In this document: positions 37,201 through 45,644 of the stretch, piece by piece
Position numbering within the stretch: the stretch's first letter is position 1
Layout: the number at the start of each line of letters is the position of its first letter
From: Gammaproteobacteria bacterium
Lineage (GTDB): Bacteria; Pseudomonadota; Gammaproteobacteria; SZUA-229
Reading direction: 5' to 3'
DNA length: 64,000 nt
NCBI GenBank assembly: GCA_030148865.1
Contig: JASBSR010000027.1
Span: 1 to 64,000 of the forward strand
Notes under the pieces: generated by a model
Told to the model about the DNA's origin: nothing
Seen by the model: only the letters and a program-made list of their open reading frames with translations
Databases searched by the model: none
Made by a program: the position numbers and the translations under genes

Positions 37201-37507
37201 AGGTGTGATCAACGCCTAACAGGCCCTGCAAAATACTTTCCAGTGGTTTAATAATAAGCTGCTGGATTTCTTCCGGTGATGCACCAGGTTTTTGCACGAT
37301 CACATTCGCTGCCGGCACTACAATTCTTGGATTCTCTTCGCGCGGCGTCACCAGAAAAGCATACAGTCCCGCCAGAAACGCGAACAGGATAATCAACAAA
37401 GTGAGCTTACTATTGATAAAGTAAGTAGCAACACTGCCAGCGAAATTCAGCTCAGTATCTGAATTGCTATCTGGTTTGTTCTGGGGGAGCCTGTTCTGGT
37501 CTGTCAT
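34268..37507 (-). CDS. RND efflux permease, AcrB/CzcA superfamily
   Basis: A 1079-residue inner-membrane pump with the usual twelve spans and two large periplasmic loops. It has LLIILFAFLAGLYAF as span 1, REENPRIVVPAANVIVQKPG after it, and the proton-relay aspartates in LGLLVDDSIVVIENIF in span 4. The late spans end FASTVLTLFVIPLVYLVYER. It pairs with the TolC protein and a very short adaptor upstream on the same strand. Neighbouring metal genes suggest metal export, but the motifs do not settle metal versus drug. Its promoter is shared with the tolC-like gene. Confidence 0.9.
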   Translation of the reverse strand: MTDQNRLPQNKPDSNSDTELNFAGSVATYFINSKLTLLIILFAFLAGLYAFLVTPREENPRIVVPAANVIVQKPGASPEEIQQLIIKPLESILQGLLGVDHTYGIAMNSMGVVSIQFKVGEDKETSLVRLYDRIMSNLDHMPAGTLQPLIKPVDIDDVPVVVVSLACDGSAECHLRRVANDVLEQLRRIQGTSVAYVHGGRKRTIQINLDLKRMHTYNVTLADIRAVVEATNLDMPSGTFIGGNTLASVQTGGMLKNAEDVANLVVTLSQHRPVYLKQVADITDGPEEISQVSRIGYGTAYAGEVPPDYEVSAVSVAIAKRSGTNAVTVAKNVLAELDRIRDSHIPAGVKVDVTRNDGARADDAVNTLIEHMAIAIITVVALLVVFLGWRAASVVTITIPLILFITLAVGYVAGQSINRITLFALILSLGLLVDDSIVVIENIFRHYSKKGVDRMQAAIRAVNEIGRPTNLATVAVILAFLPMFWVTGMMGPYMAPIPFNVPVAMIASLFIAYTVAPWAACRFLKVKGHEHEGAVHEGHNGILERGYARMMQQLIQSRTSRNLFFLAIVIIMALVIAMPVYQLVQFKMLPKNNTNTFVITVDMPEGTSLEHTDFVARRVGDVVRQEPLVQTWETSVGQSGVIDFNGLLRGASLKHSPNIAEVRVNLLDKHQRDESSIDIAYAMRPALAELAKATGANIKVVEDPPGPPVRATILAELYGPDYEKLRTVAADLRDKVFATTDDVVDIDDSVTSSFTQYDIVVNREKAMLTGIAPASIAETLRAYVAGVDVGTVHLEYEKEPVSIRFRVPVTDRTGPKDLSKVYFTTPRGSQVALSEIATIEKTETSKPILHKDQYPVVYVTGELGSTSQVYAVYRMWDYLNNNELPNGVKLTQYFMSDPNTSDYAIRWDGEMRLTLDVFRDLGSAFAVAVVLIYLVLVGYYRSFAIPFIVMGAIPLTIIGVIPGHAIMHQYFTATSMIGVIALAGIVVRNSLLLIDFILEHRRSGKTVSEAVLAAGITRLRPILLTAFAIMLGTFVIVFDPVFGGLAVSLIYGTFASTVLTLFVIPLVYLVYERLRGRAE

Positions 37508-37522
37508 TATTTACCCGACGTG

Positions 37523-37891
37523 TTATTTATTCGTTATCGTTATTGGGCTGCCATCGTGCACAGCATCGAGGCGATTCGCTATCAGCACTTCATGACCGAA
37601 AAGCCCACTCAGGATGTCAACTCTGCGCGCACCCGATTTACCCGGGCGCACCATACGAAAACGCGCTCTGCCATTATTCACAACAAAAACACCCGGTACC
37701 GCATTGCGACTTGTCAGCGCTGTTTTGGGTATCGATACCGACAGGTCACCGGTGGAACGCACCGCCACTGTTAACACTTTTCGTTCCAGCCTGGGTAGCT
37801 GCCTTTGATTAGATGCTTCGTTTGCCATCACGGCACCAGTCACGCTCAAACACGCAGTCAGCAGCACTACATATCTCAATCCGATACTCAT
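37523..37891 (-). CDS. Miniature RND periplasmic adaptor (C-terminal domain only)
   Basis: A 122-residue exported protein with a signal peptide (VVLLTACLSVTGAVMANE). The rest matches only the C-terminal membrane-proximal part of RND adaptors: SVSIPKTALTSRNAVPGVFV, then NGRARFRMVRPGKS and RVDILSGLFGHEVLIA. Normal adaptors have 350-400 residues with hairpin, lipoyl and barrel domains, all absent here. The start overlaps the tolC stop (ATGA) and the signal peptide is intact, so this looks like a designed small gene and not debris. It sits 15 bases before the permease. Confidence 0.75.
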   Translation of the reverse strand: MSIGLRYVVLLTACLSVTGAVMANEASNQRQLPRLERKVLTVAVRSTGDLSVSIPKTALTSRNAVPGVFVVNNGRARFRMVRPGKSGARRVDILSGLFGHEVLIANRLDAVHDGSPITITNK

Positions 37892-39234
37892 GGCGCCTCC
37901 ACGGCAGGTAATGCCAGCTCACCGATAGCTAGAGGTAAAGCGCTACGCGCGACATCAAGGTTCAGGACTGCGGTTAATTTTTCAATACGCGCATCGGTGT
38001 AAAGACGTTCTGCCTGCAATAGATCCAGCAAAATAGTCCTGGCCTGACCATAACGTTGTTTAACTAATTCAACCGTACGTTTCGCAGTAGCAACATTGCT
38101 TTCTGCGATTTCCAGTCGCGACCTGGATTCCTGCAGACTGTTATATGCATCACGCACCTGCTTGCGCACAGTTTGTTCCAATGCCTGTAAATGCCACTTC
38201 ACTTCACGCTGCTGAGCAATAGCGGCATCAACTTTTGGGTCGCGCTGGCCATTATAAATATCCATACTAAGCACTCCCATAATACTGGACGAATTATTTT
38301 TCAGGTTCGGCCTGTCGTCATACCAGTTAGTACTTGCCACAATATCGATATTTGGCATACCAGTCGAACGCGCGGCGTCAACCCGCGCACTTACAGCTTC
38401 AAGTTGTGCCCGCACTGCAGCAATGTCTTTACGCGAAGCCATCGACTGTTTTTCATAATCGCTCAATCTCATCTCGATCGGAGCACTGATTGTGGCATCT
38501 GATAATATAAGCTCTGTATCCAGGGCCATCCCCATCTCCAGTTTGAGCGCGTTCAGCGCTGATTTGTATCGCGTCTTCGCCTGCTCGCGCTGAGATTTCA
38601 CTGCGGCCAGACTGACCTGTGCGGCGAGTTTGTCGGATTCTACGATGCGACCCTCATGTGCCAGCCTCGCCGTGGTATCCGCATGGTGTTGCAACGCTGC
38701 CACGGCATCCTCAGCTATCACCAGCCCTTGCCTGGCCGCAAGTGCCATTAAATATGCCCGCGTAGTTTCAAAAGCGGTATATTCGCGTTCGCGTTGATAG
38801 TGCAACTTGCGATTCAACTCAGTGGCAGCCGCATCTTCTTCCTGGGCACTCTGACGACCCCCGGTATATACCGGCCAACGCATGGCTATTTGCGTAAAAT
38901 ATAAATCTGATGAGCCCGGCTGATTGAGCGCTGCAGGATCAAAATCCTGTGTTCTCACCTGACGCGTGTTGAGTTTGTCTGCAAAAGCATCCAGCGGATT
39001 GTCACTCAGACGCGCAGTGTGCGAAAACATTACTCTGGGCAAGTCACCTGCACGACTGGCGCGCAATTGTGCACTGGAGACATTGAGCTGCTGTTCAACT
39101 CCTTTCAGATTTGGGTTATGTTCAAGCGCATGTACAATAGCGGCATCAAGATTAAACGTCTGCGCCTGCAAATAACCACTACCCGTTAGCAGCGCGCATC
39201 CAAGTGTAATATTAAATAGCCATCGAAAAATCAT
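37888..39234 (-). CDS. TolC-family outer-membrane efflux protein
   Basis: A 448-residue outer-membrane factor. A signal peptide (WLFNITLGCALLTGSGYLQA) is followed by FNLDAAIVHALEHNPNLKGV, and the two coiled-coil repeats end with VELVKQRYGQARTILLDLLQ. The ATG at 39234 gives a proper signal peptide; the open frame upstream to 39489 is extra. It is the first gene of the efflux operon (outer-membrane factor, mini-adaptor, permease). It forms the trimeric exit channel. Confidence 0.88.
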   Translation of the reverse strand: MIFRWLFNITLGCALLTGSGYLQAQTFNLDAAIVHALEHNPNLKGVEQQLNVSSAQLRASRAGDLPRVMFSHTARLSDNPLDAFADKLNTRQVRTQDFDPAALNQPGSSDLYFTQIAMRWPVYTGGRQSAQEEDAAATELNRKLHYQREREYTAFETTRAYLMALAARQGLVIAEDAVAALQHHADTTARLAHEGRIVESDKLAAQVSLAAVKSQREQAKTRYKSALNALKLEMGMALDTELILSDATISAPIEMRLSDYEKQSMASRKDIAAVRAQLEAVSARVDAARSTGMPNIDIVASTNWYDDRPNLKNNSSSIMGVLSMDIYNGQRDPKVDAAIAQQREVKWHLQALEQTVRKQVRDAYNSLQESRSRLEIAESNVATAKRTVELVKQRYGQARTILLDLLQAERLYTDARIEKLTAVLNLDVARSALPLAIGELALPAVEAP

Positions 39235-39364
39235 ATCTAAACTCACGTACCTTTGTTTATTGATGCCAGTCACGTTATAAAAGCCTGTGCACTGGGACTT
39301 CTTTGTGATAATTTCCGGATAAACATCATCATGACGATGGTCACCAAGCTCCCTTACTGCTAGC

Positions 39365-42037
39365 CTACTCAAGATAATGTATTTTATTTCGCCCGTCATT
39401 CTTTGCCGCGTAGAGCGCCGCATCTGCTTTTTTGATAATCGTATACAACGAAGTATCTCTATCGGGCACCAATGTTGTAACACCAACACTCATAGTAACC
39501 ATACTGGCTGCTATTGATGTCTCATGCTTATACCCAAGCTTTAGCTTCTCTATATTTTTACGCATTCTCTCAGCCATGATCAACGCTATTGATTTATCAA
39601 CATTTGGCAGAATCACAGCGAATTCCTCACCCCCATAGCGAGCAACCAGATCACTCGATCTTAAAAAGCTCGAACGAATAGCCTCGGCAACTTTCTGCAA
39701 ACATATATCTCCTGCCTGATGACCAAGGCTGTCATTGTATTGTTTAAAATGGTCGATATCACAGAGCATGAGCGTCAGTGGACTCTGTTCGCGACCTAGT
39801 CGACTAATTTCCGCTTCAAGGGTTTCATCAAACTGACGCCGATTAGCGATCCCGGTGAGTGCGTCAGTACGACTCAACAGCCTAAGCTGGGCATTAACCT
39901 CAGCCAGCTTCTGATAAGCCTGATTGACTTCTTCTGTCTGACGTTTTTTTTCGGTCACATCAATTCTCACCGATATATAACGTTCGATTTCTCCAGTATC
40001 ATTTATCACCGGCACGATGGTACTGTCCACCCAGTACAGCTCACCAGATTTACTCAGATTGCATACCTCACCGTGCCAGATCTGGCCACCAGAGATGGTC
40101 TTCCACATCTCGCTGAAAAACACCCGAGAGTGCTTTCCAGAATTAATAATGCGGTGATTCTGGCCAAGCAGCTCTTCCCGTCTATAGCCACTGATTTTAC
40201 AAAACCTGTCGTTAACCTGGGTAATATTACCGGCAGGATCGGTAGTAGACACCAGCGCATGCTGATCAATAGCTCTCAAATAACTGGTAAGCTCGGCCGC
40301 CAGCTTTATTTTTTCTTTGTTCCTGAACTCGGCTTCTCTGGCTAGCCTTAAATCTTCCTCATATTTTTTATGCATTGTAATATCGCGAAAATATACCACA
40401 AGCCCTTCCTGTGTCGGACAGGCGCGGGCCACAAGATATTTCATCGTGGGTCCGTATAGCGCAGTAGTTTCCTGCGCCCTGTATGTAGTGAAGGTTGCGC
40501 GCAACATTTTATAAAACATACTGGTGACATCCGGTAGTGTATCTCTTAAATCATGACCAATCACTTCCTCCGGTTTAATATCCAGCAACGAACCTGAAAT
40601 TCGATTTACATAGGTAACAATCCAGTTCCAGTCAAGCATCAGATAGGCATCATTTGTATTATCCAGAATAATGCTTAATTGCTCCTTTTGTAACTTGAGC
40701 TGTTGTCGTCCGTGCACACGCTCACTGACATCACGCACTACCGCGGTAATTATTCGCTTATCTCCTGCAAAGCTATCACTAAGCGCTATATCTGCCGGAA
40801 AGTGCGAACCATCCTTGCGTCGACCTTCAACTTCTCGACCAATTCCGATTACATGTGGGTCACCTGTTTCCACATACTGCGCTATATAGGCGTCATGTTT
40901 AACCGCATCGGCTTCGGGCATCAGAATAGCAACATTTTTACCAATCACCTCCGCAGCCTTATAACCAAAGATTTTCTCTGCTGCCGAGTTAAATGATTTA
41001 ACAACGCCTCTCTGATCAGAAGTTATAAATCCATCAACCATGTTTTCAATGATCATACTCTGATAGGCTTTGTTTTCGGTCAGGCGTTCAACCACATCGT
41101 TAAGCTCACGATTTTTATGTTCCGCCACTTCCTTCGCCTGTTTTAAATATCGAGTTTGCTCTTTAACTAGCCGTTTAACGCCAGCCAGTTCGTCTGCGTT
41201 TTTTGTATCACGGTAATTAATAGCATAACCTTTGACACCCGTGACAAACGGCATCGTTATTAGCCCTTTAAACCCTTGCCAACGGGGTTCACGAAACTGA
41301 TCCAGACCAATTGTCATAGCCAGCTGACCTGCTTGCGGCTCGGCTTTGTAGGTTCCAAAAATTCGATCCCATAAAGATATATTAAAGCTGAAATTACTGT
41401 TGGTTTCATTCTCCTGGATTGAATGGTGTATACGATGCATTTCCGGAGTCACGAACAACCAGCGCACCATCCGCTCTAGTCCCAGATGAAGGCGAATATT
41501 CGAATGGGTAAACATGGACATCAGATTAAGCACAACCTCAAATACAATCACAACCGCTACTGGCGCACCCAGACCGATAATTAGCGCGCTCTTAATCAAG
41601 ACAGAAATCAGTATTTCCACCGGATGGAAGCGCAAACCAGTACTGACATCACAATCCATATCTGAGTGATGTACTCGGTGAAAACGCCATAATAAGGGAA
41701 TCACATGAAACATGACATGCTGCACATAAATAGCCATATCCAGCAAGATGAATGTGATGAGTCCTTTTATCCACGACGGCAGATCAATATGATTGGCGAA
41801 CCCCCATTGATTCTCTGCCGTTATATAAGCAACACCAATCACAGTACCGGGCACGATGATACGTACAAACACCGCACCAACTACCATCAGCACAACATTA
41901 TTCAACCAGCGCTTGAATTTATTATTTGTCAGTTTGCGCCTGGGAGTCGCCCATTCCCACAACGCAAGCAAACTGAAACCACTGAGAAGCGCACTCAGAC
42001 GCATAGCGGCTTCATATCCATAAGTTGTATCTAGCAC
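39365..42037 (-). CDS. Fatty-acid-hydroxylase-like membrane domain fused to three PAS and a GGDEF domain
   Basis: An 890-residue fusion. Residues 1-235 form a membrane domain with the histidine motifs of the fatty acid hydroxylase/sterol desaturase family: H107-x3-H111, H120-x2-HH124 and H201-x2-HH205. A coiled linker is followed by PAS domains at about 325-440, 445-560 and 580-695. A GGDEF domain at 715-888 has an intact VARYGGEEFAVILP and an RSSD inhibitory site five residues before it, so it should make cyclic-di-GMP. The GTG start at 42037 shares a base with the znuB stop and has GGGAG upstream. The link to zinc uptake is unexpected. Confidence 0.88.
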   Translation of the reverse strand: MLDTTYGYEAAMRLSALLSGFSLLALWEWATPRRKLTNNKFKRWLNNVVLMVVGAVFVRIIVPGTVIGVAYITAENQWGFANHIDLPSWIKGLITFILLDMAIYVQHVMFHVIPLLWRFHRVHHSDMDCDVSTGLRFHPVEILISVLIKSALIIGLGAPVAVVIVFEVVLNLMSMFTHSNIRLHLGLERMVRWLFVTPEMHRIHHSIQENETNSNFSFNISLWDRIFGTYKAEPQAGQLAMTIGLDQFREPRWQGFKGLITMPFVTGVKGYAINYRDTKNADELAGVKRLVKEQTRYLKQAKEVAEHKNRELNDVVERLTENKAYQSMIIENMVDGFITSDQRGVVKSFNSAAEKIFGYKAAEVIGKNVAILMPEADAVKHDAYIAQYVETGDPHVIGIGREVEGRRKDGSHFPADIALSDSFAGDKRIITAVVRDVSERVHGRQQLKLQKEQLSIILDNTNDAYLMLDWNWIVTYVNRISGSLLDIKPEEVIGHDLRDTLPDVTSMFYKMLRATFTTYRAQETTALYGPTMKYLVARACPTQEGLVVYFRDITMHKKYEEDLRLAREAEFRNKEKIKLAAELTSYLRAIDQHALVSTTDPAGNITQVNDRFCKISGYRREELLGQNHRIINSGKHSRVFFSEMWKTISGGQIWHGEVCNLSKSGELYWVDSTIVPVINDTGEIERYISVRIDVTEKKRQTEEVNQAYQKLAEVNAQLRLLSRTDALTGIANRRQFDETLEAEISRLGREQSPLTLMLCDIDHFKQYNDSLGHQAGDICLQKVAEAIRSSFLRSSDLVARYGGEEFAVILPNVDKSIALIMAERMRKNIEKLKLGYKHETSIAASMVTMSVGVTTLVPDRDTSLYTIIKKADAALYAAKNDGRNKIHYLE

Positions 42038-42837
42038 TATTCTCTCCCGGGAAGGCCGCGTAGAACGTGCACCATAAAAAACAGCAAGGCAGCCGCCACC
42101 ACTATCGAAGGCCCGGTCGGCGTATCCCAGCGCATGGAAGACCCCAGACCGGTAACCACTGACAACAGCGCAAACACCACTGCCAGTAAAATCATCTGCA
42201 CAGGCGTGCGCGAAAATAGACGCGCACTCGCCGCAGGGATAATGAGTAGCGCAGTAATTAACAATATACCAACCACATTGATCATCACCGCTATCATCAG
42301 TGCCAGTAGTAACATAAACGCGAAGCGTAATCCTGACACTGAAATACCATCAGTTCGGGCAAGTTCTTCATGCACTGATATTGACAGCAAGCCTGGCCAT
42401 ATACGCCACATCGCAATACTGATCAGAATGACGCCAGCATACATCCAGTACAGCTGGCTGCGACTAATCGCCAGAATATCGCCGAACAGATACATCATCA
42501 TATCAATACCCGGCGTCTGGCGCTGCACCAGAGAAAGCACGATCAAACCCGCTGCCAACGCCGTGTGCGACAGAATTCCCAGCAGAGCATCACTGGAAAG
42601 CTCGCTCTGCTTTTCCAGCCAGAACAGTATCACGGCGAGCACGGCACCGATTAGCGCTACGCCAATCAGCGGCAAAAAGTTCGCGGACAGCGCCAGCGCC
42701 ACACCGAGCAAGGCCGCATGCGCCAGGGTATCACCAAAATATGCCATTCTGCGCCAGACCACGACACAGCCCAGCGGGCCTGCCACCAGTGCCAGCGCAA
42801 TACCGCCGAACAGCGCATTAATAATAAATTCATCCAT
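42037..42837 (-). CDS. znuB: Zinc ABC transporter permease ZnuB
   Basis: A 266-residue ABC-3 family permease with about eight spans. Recognisable parts are ALVAGPLGCVVVWRRMAYFGDTLAHAALLGV near the start (the family signature) and NVVGILLITALLIIPAASAR. It forms the membrane channel for zinc import with ZnuC and ZnuA. It ends in a TAG that overlaps the GTG of the fused hydroxylase/GGDEF gene. Zur control is expected through the box at 44174. Confidence 0.93.
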   Translation of the reverse strand: MDEFIINALFGGIALALVAGPLGCVVVWRRMAYFGDTLAHAALLGVALALSANFLPLIGVALIGAVLAVILFWLEKQSELSSDALLGILSHTALAAGLIVLSLVQRQTPGIDMMMYLFGDILAISRSQLYWMYAGVILISIAMWRIWPGLLSISVHEELARTDGISVSGLRFAFMLLLALMIAVMINVVGILLITALLIIPAASARLFSRTPVQMILLAVVFALLSVVTGLGSSMRWDTPTGPSIVVAAALLFFMVHVLRGLPGRE

Positions 42838-42852
42838 AGATCAACTCCCTGT

Positions 42853-43644
42853 TCATTGCGGGTGCGGATGTTCGTGATGACAACAGTCAGCCGCTGCTCC
42901 CTCCACCACATCACCGCGGATATCATGAGCGTGGTCATGGCGATGCGAATACACTGCCAGCCCGTCCAGCGCACTGCCAAAAATCCGTAGATATTCTGGG
43001 TGCTCACTGACATCTTCGGGGTGACCGGTACAACAAACATGGGTATTCAGACAAACGACCGTATCTGTCGCTGCCATCACCAGATGCAGATCGTGCGACA
43101 CCATGAGTACCGAACAGGCGTGTTTTTCACGCAGCGTCCTGATCAGATGATAGAGGGCCTGCTGACCAATGGCATCGACTCCCTGCGCGGGTTCATCCAG
43201 CACCAGCAGCTCGGGTTTTTTCAGCAGGGCACGCGCCAGCAGAACACGTTGCAATTCCCCGCCAGAAATCGACTGAATCGGTGCTTCGAACACGGCTGGG
43301 GCCTCGACCTCGTCCAGTACCTGCTGCATTTCCGTCACCGAATAATGCCCGCCAAGACCCAAAAAATCGCGCACCCGCAAAGGCAAGGTATCTGCCACCA
43401 TTACCCGCTGCGGAACATAGCCCAGGCGCAAGCCCGGTTTGCGCCTGACCTTGCCTGACTGTAGCGGCGACAGTCCAAGTAATAAGCGAATCAGTGTCGT
43501 CTTGCCAGCACCATTCGGCCCGATCAGAGTCATAATTTTATTCGGCAGCACTTCGAGCGCAATCTCGCTGAGTATCTGGCGACCCCCGATTTGATAACTG
43601 ATACCGCTGCCACTAAGCAGAGCCATCGCGGCGGCGTTATTCAT
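42853..43644 (-). CDS. znuC: Zinc ABC transporter ATPase ZnuC
   Basis: A 263-residue ABC ATPase. Walker A is GPNGAGKT (residues 42-49), the signature is ISGGELQRVLLARAL, and Walker B is LLVLDEPAQGVD. The C-terminal tail is rich in histidine and cysteine (YSHRHDHAHD, then CCHHEHPHPQ), as in other ZnuC proteins, and may bind zinc. The long upstream frame to 43983 runs through zur in another frame. The ATG at 43644 overlaps the zur stop by 8 bases and is preferred; 43626 is an alternative. Confidence 0.92.
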   Translation of the reverse strand: MNNAAAMALLSGSGISYQIGGRQILSEIALEVLPNKIMTLIGPNGAGKTTLIRLLLGLSPLQSGKVRRKPGLRLGYVPQRVMVADTLPLRVRDFLGLGGHYSVTEMQQVLDEVEAPAVFEAPIQSISGGELQRVLLARALLKKPELLVLDEPAQGVDAIGQQALYHLIRTLREKHACSVLMVSHDLHLVMAATDTVVCLNTHVCCTGHPEDVSEHPEYLRIFGSALDGLAVYSHRHDHAHDIRGDVVEGAAADCCHHEHPHPQ

Positions 43645-44131
43645 GCGCAGACTCACAATGCTGACACAAACCCGATATTTCCACCGCCGCGTGCTCCACC
43701 CTGAATCTGAATTCGCCGGCACAGCCCTGCAATGTTTCGAGTACGTCGTGGCTGTGAATTTCCTGCGTGCAGCCGCAACCATTGCAGACCAGAAACACAC
43801 CTTCGTGACTGCGTTGCGGGTGCGCGCAGGCGATATAGGTATTGTTGGTTGCCAACCGGTGCACCAGCCCCTGCTGCTGCAAGAAATCCAGCGCTCGATA
43901 CACCGTCGGTGGCGCTGCAGAACGCCCCTGCTTGCGTAATTCGTCGAGCAGAGCGTAAGCGCCCAGCGGTCGCTGGCCACCACAGATCAGCCCGAGCACG
44001 CTACGCCGCAGTTCGGTAAAACGCTGTTTGCGCTGCGAACATAAGCGCTCAGCCTGGCGAAGCAAATCGCGTACCTGCTGTGACGACGGGCGGGTGCAGC
44101 TCACCTCACCCTGATGCGTGCATTCGGTCAT
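43637..44131 (-). CDS. zur: Zinc uptake regulator Zur (Fur family)
   Basis: A 164-residue Fur-family repressor. The winged helix has GAYALLDELRKQGRSAAPPT and VYRALDFLQQQGLVHRL. Structural zinc cysteines are seen in LVCNGCGCTQEIHSH and near the end in GLCQHCESAHE. It should repress zinc uptake when zinc is plentiful. It heads the zur-znuC-znuB unit and is divergent from znuA across the Zur box. The N-terminus has two extra cysteines (ECTHQGEVSC). Confidence 0.92.
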   Translation of the reverse strand: MTECTHQGEVSCTRPSSQQVRDLLRQAERLCSQRKQRFTELRRSVLGLICGGQRPLGAYALLDELRKQGRSAAPPTVYRALDFLQQQGLVHRLATNNTYIACAHPQRSHEGVFLVCNGCGCTQEIHSHDVLETLQGCAGEFRFRVEHAAVEISGLCQHCESAHE

Positions 44132-44173
44132 GGCTTACCTGTCTGGAATATCCGGAAGATGATACGAAAAATG

Positions 44174-44188
44174 TGTTACATTATAACA
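44174..44188. promoter_or_regulatory. Zur box between zur and znuA
   Basis: TGTTACATTATAACA is a near-perfect dyad within a longer one (AATGTGTTACATTATAACAT and onward), close to the proteobacterial Zur consensus TGTTATANTATAACA. It lies 43 bases from the zur start and 22 from znuA, so it can control both. Confidence 0.85.
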
Positions 44189-44209
44189 TAACATTTCAGG
44201 ATTTTAACC

Positions 44210-45172
44210 ATGACCGCCCGTATCATCGCTTGCACCCGCCTGTGCCTGCTCCAGCTCTGCCTGTGTTTGACCACCTTATATAGCAGTACCACACTCGCCG
44301 GCCAGGAGGCCGAGACCAGCCCGGATATTCTGGTCAGTATTCTGCCGCTGCAGGCATTGGTCGCCGGCGTTATGCAGGGTGTGGCCCAACCCGGATTATT
44401 GCTGGACAGCGGCCAGTCACCCCACCACGCCAGTCTGCGGCCTTCACAAATGCGCGCCATCAGGCAAGCAGATGTATTATTCTGGATCGGCCCGCAGCTG
44501 GAAACATTTTTACCGCGGGTACTCGGTGGCTCAGGCGCGAACGTGAACGCCATCGCCCTGCTCGCAAACCCGCAACTACGCACCCTGGCGTTGCGCAGCG
44601 CAGACCACGAACACACTGCCGGCACTGGCAGTGGGGCATCGACCATCGACCCCCATATTTGGCTGAGCAGCCACAATGTTGCCATCATGATCGACCAAAT
44701 CGCACAACAGCTGATCGCTCTGGATCCAGCACACGCCGCCCGTTACCGCCGCAATCAGGCCACCATGCGCGACAAAATTAAAGCCCTGCAGCAGCAGCTC
44801 AGCCAGCAATTCAAAGCCGGCACACGCTATATCAGCTATCACGACGGGTACCAGTATCTGGAGCAGGAATTTGGCCTGCAGCTGGCCGGCAGCATTAGCC
44901 AGAATGATGAGATGCAGCCCGGCATACGACACCTACATGAACTGAGACGGGTATTACAGCAGCAGGCCGTCCATTGCGTGGTCTACGACGCACCTGTGCG
45001 ACCCGCGCTGGTCGACAGCCTGCTGCAAGGCAGCTCGGCGCACGCCGTCGAACTTGATGCGCTAGGACTGCGTCTGCCCACGCAACAGCGTGACTGGTTC
45101 ACACTGATGCAGCGTCTGGCCAGTAATTTTAGTGAGTGCCTGAAGCCCGCAAAGCCGACAGAAATAAACTAG
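44210..45172 (+). CDS. znuA: Zinc ABC transporter substrate-binding protein ZnuA
   Basis: A 320-residue periplasmic zinc-binding protein. A signal peptide (LCLLQLCLCLTTLYSSTTLA) ends near residue 30. The ligand histidines are in SGQSPHHASLRPSQ, TIDPHIWLSS and ISYHDGYQYLEQEFG. The charged histidine-rich loop is short (SADHEHTAG). It is divergent from zur-znuCB across a Zur box, so it should be made under zinc limitation. Confidence 0.92.
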   Translation: MTARIIACTRLCLLQLCLCLTTLYSSTTLAGQEAETSPDILVSILPLQALVAGVMQGVAQPGLLLDSGQSPHHASLRPSQMRAIRQADVLFWIGPQLETFLPRVLGGSGANVNAIALLANPQLRTLALRSADHEHTAGTGSGASTIDPHIWLSSHNVAIMIDQIAQQLIALDPAHAARYRRNQATMRDKIKALQQQLSQQFKAGTRYISYHDGYQYLEQEFGLQLAGSISQNDEMQPGIRHLHELRRVLQQQAVHCVVYDAPVRPALVDSLLQGSSAHAVELDALGLRLPTQQRDWFTLMQRLASNFSECLKPAKPTEIN

Positions 45173-45209
45173 ACTCTTCTGGTTCGTGTTTTTCTACCGG
45201 AACCCAAAT

Positions 45210-45626
45210 ATGGTATTTCAGACCCAGCTCAAGTTTTCAACCACAGGTCGCGGCACTTACGATATCAGCCAGCAGATAAATGATGCCATCGCAAAATCGG
45301 GAATTAAAACCGGCATCGCCCAGATTTTTTTGCAGCATACCAGCGCTTCGCTAATCATCTGCGAAAATGCCGACAAAACTGTGCGCACAGATCTGGAAGC
45401 GTTTATGGCAAGACTGGTCACCGACGGTGACCCGATTTTCAAGCACCAGGACGAAGGCCCCGACGACATGCCCGCGCACGTACGCTCGATTCTGACCGGC
45501 TCCTCGCTTTCCATCCCGGTACGCAAGGGCAAGAGCGATCTCGGCCTCTGGCAGGGTGTGTTTTTATGGGAGCACCGCACCTCACCCTATAAGCGCGTCG
45601 TCAGTCTGACCGTGCTCGGCGAATAG
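45210..45626 (+). CDS. yjbQ: YjbQ / UPF0047 family protein
   Basis: A 138-residue protein of the UPF0047 family, annotated in some databases as a secondary thiamine-phosphate synthase. LQHTSASLIICENAD and the late GLWQGVFLWEHRTSP hold its conserved histidine and glutamate. Thiamine genes (thiD, thiE) occur 1.3 kb away, which is suggestive but not proof. The ATG at 45210 (MVFQTQLKF) is preferred over 45186 because GGAA lies upstream and relatives start there. Confidence 0.88.
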   Translation: MVFQTQLKFSTTGRGTYDISQQINDAIAKSGIKTGIAQIFLQHTSASLIICENADKTVRTDLEAFMARLVTDGDPIFKHQDEGPDDMPAHVRSILTGSSLSIPVRKGKSDLGLWQGVFLWEHRTSPYKRVVSLTVLGE

Positions 45627-45644
45627 CACGTTCGCGCACTTAGA

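Noticed and set aside
34268-39234. Calling the RND operon a czc/cus metal pump
   Set aside because: The permease lacks residues I could use to assign metal specificity, and the adaptor is too short to classify.
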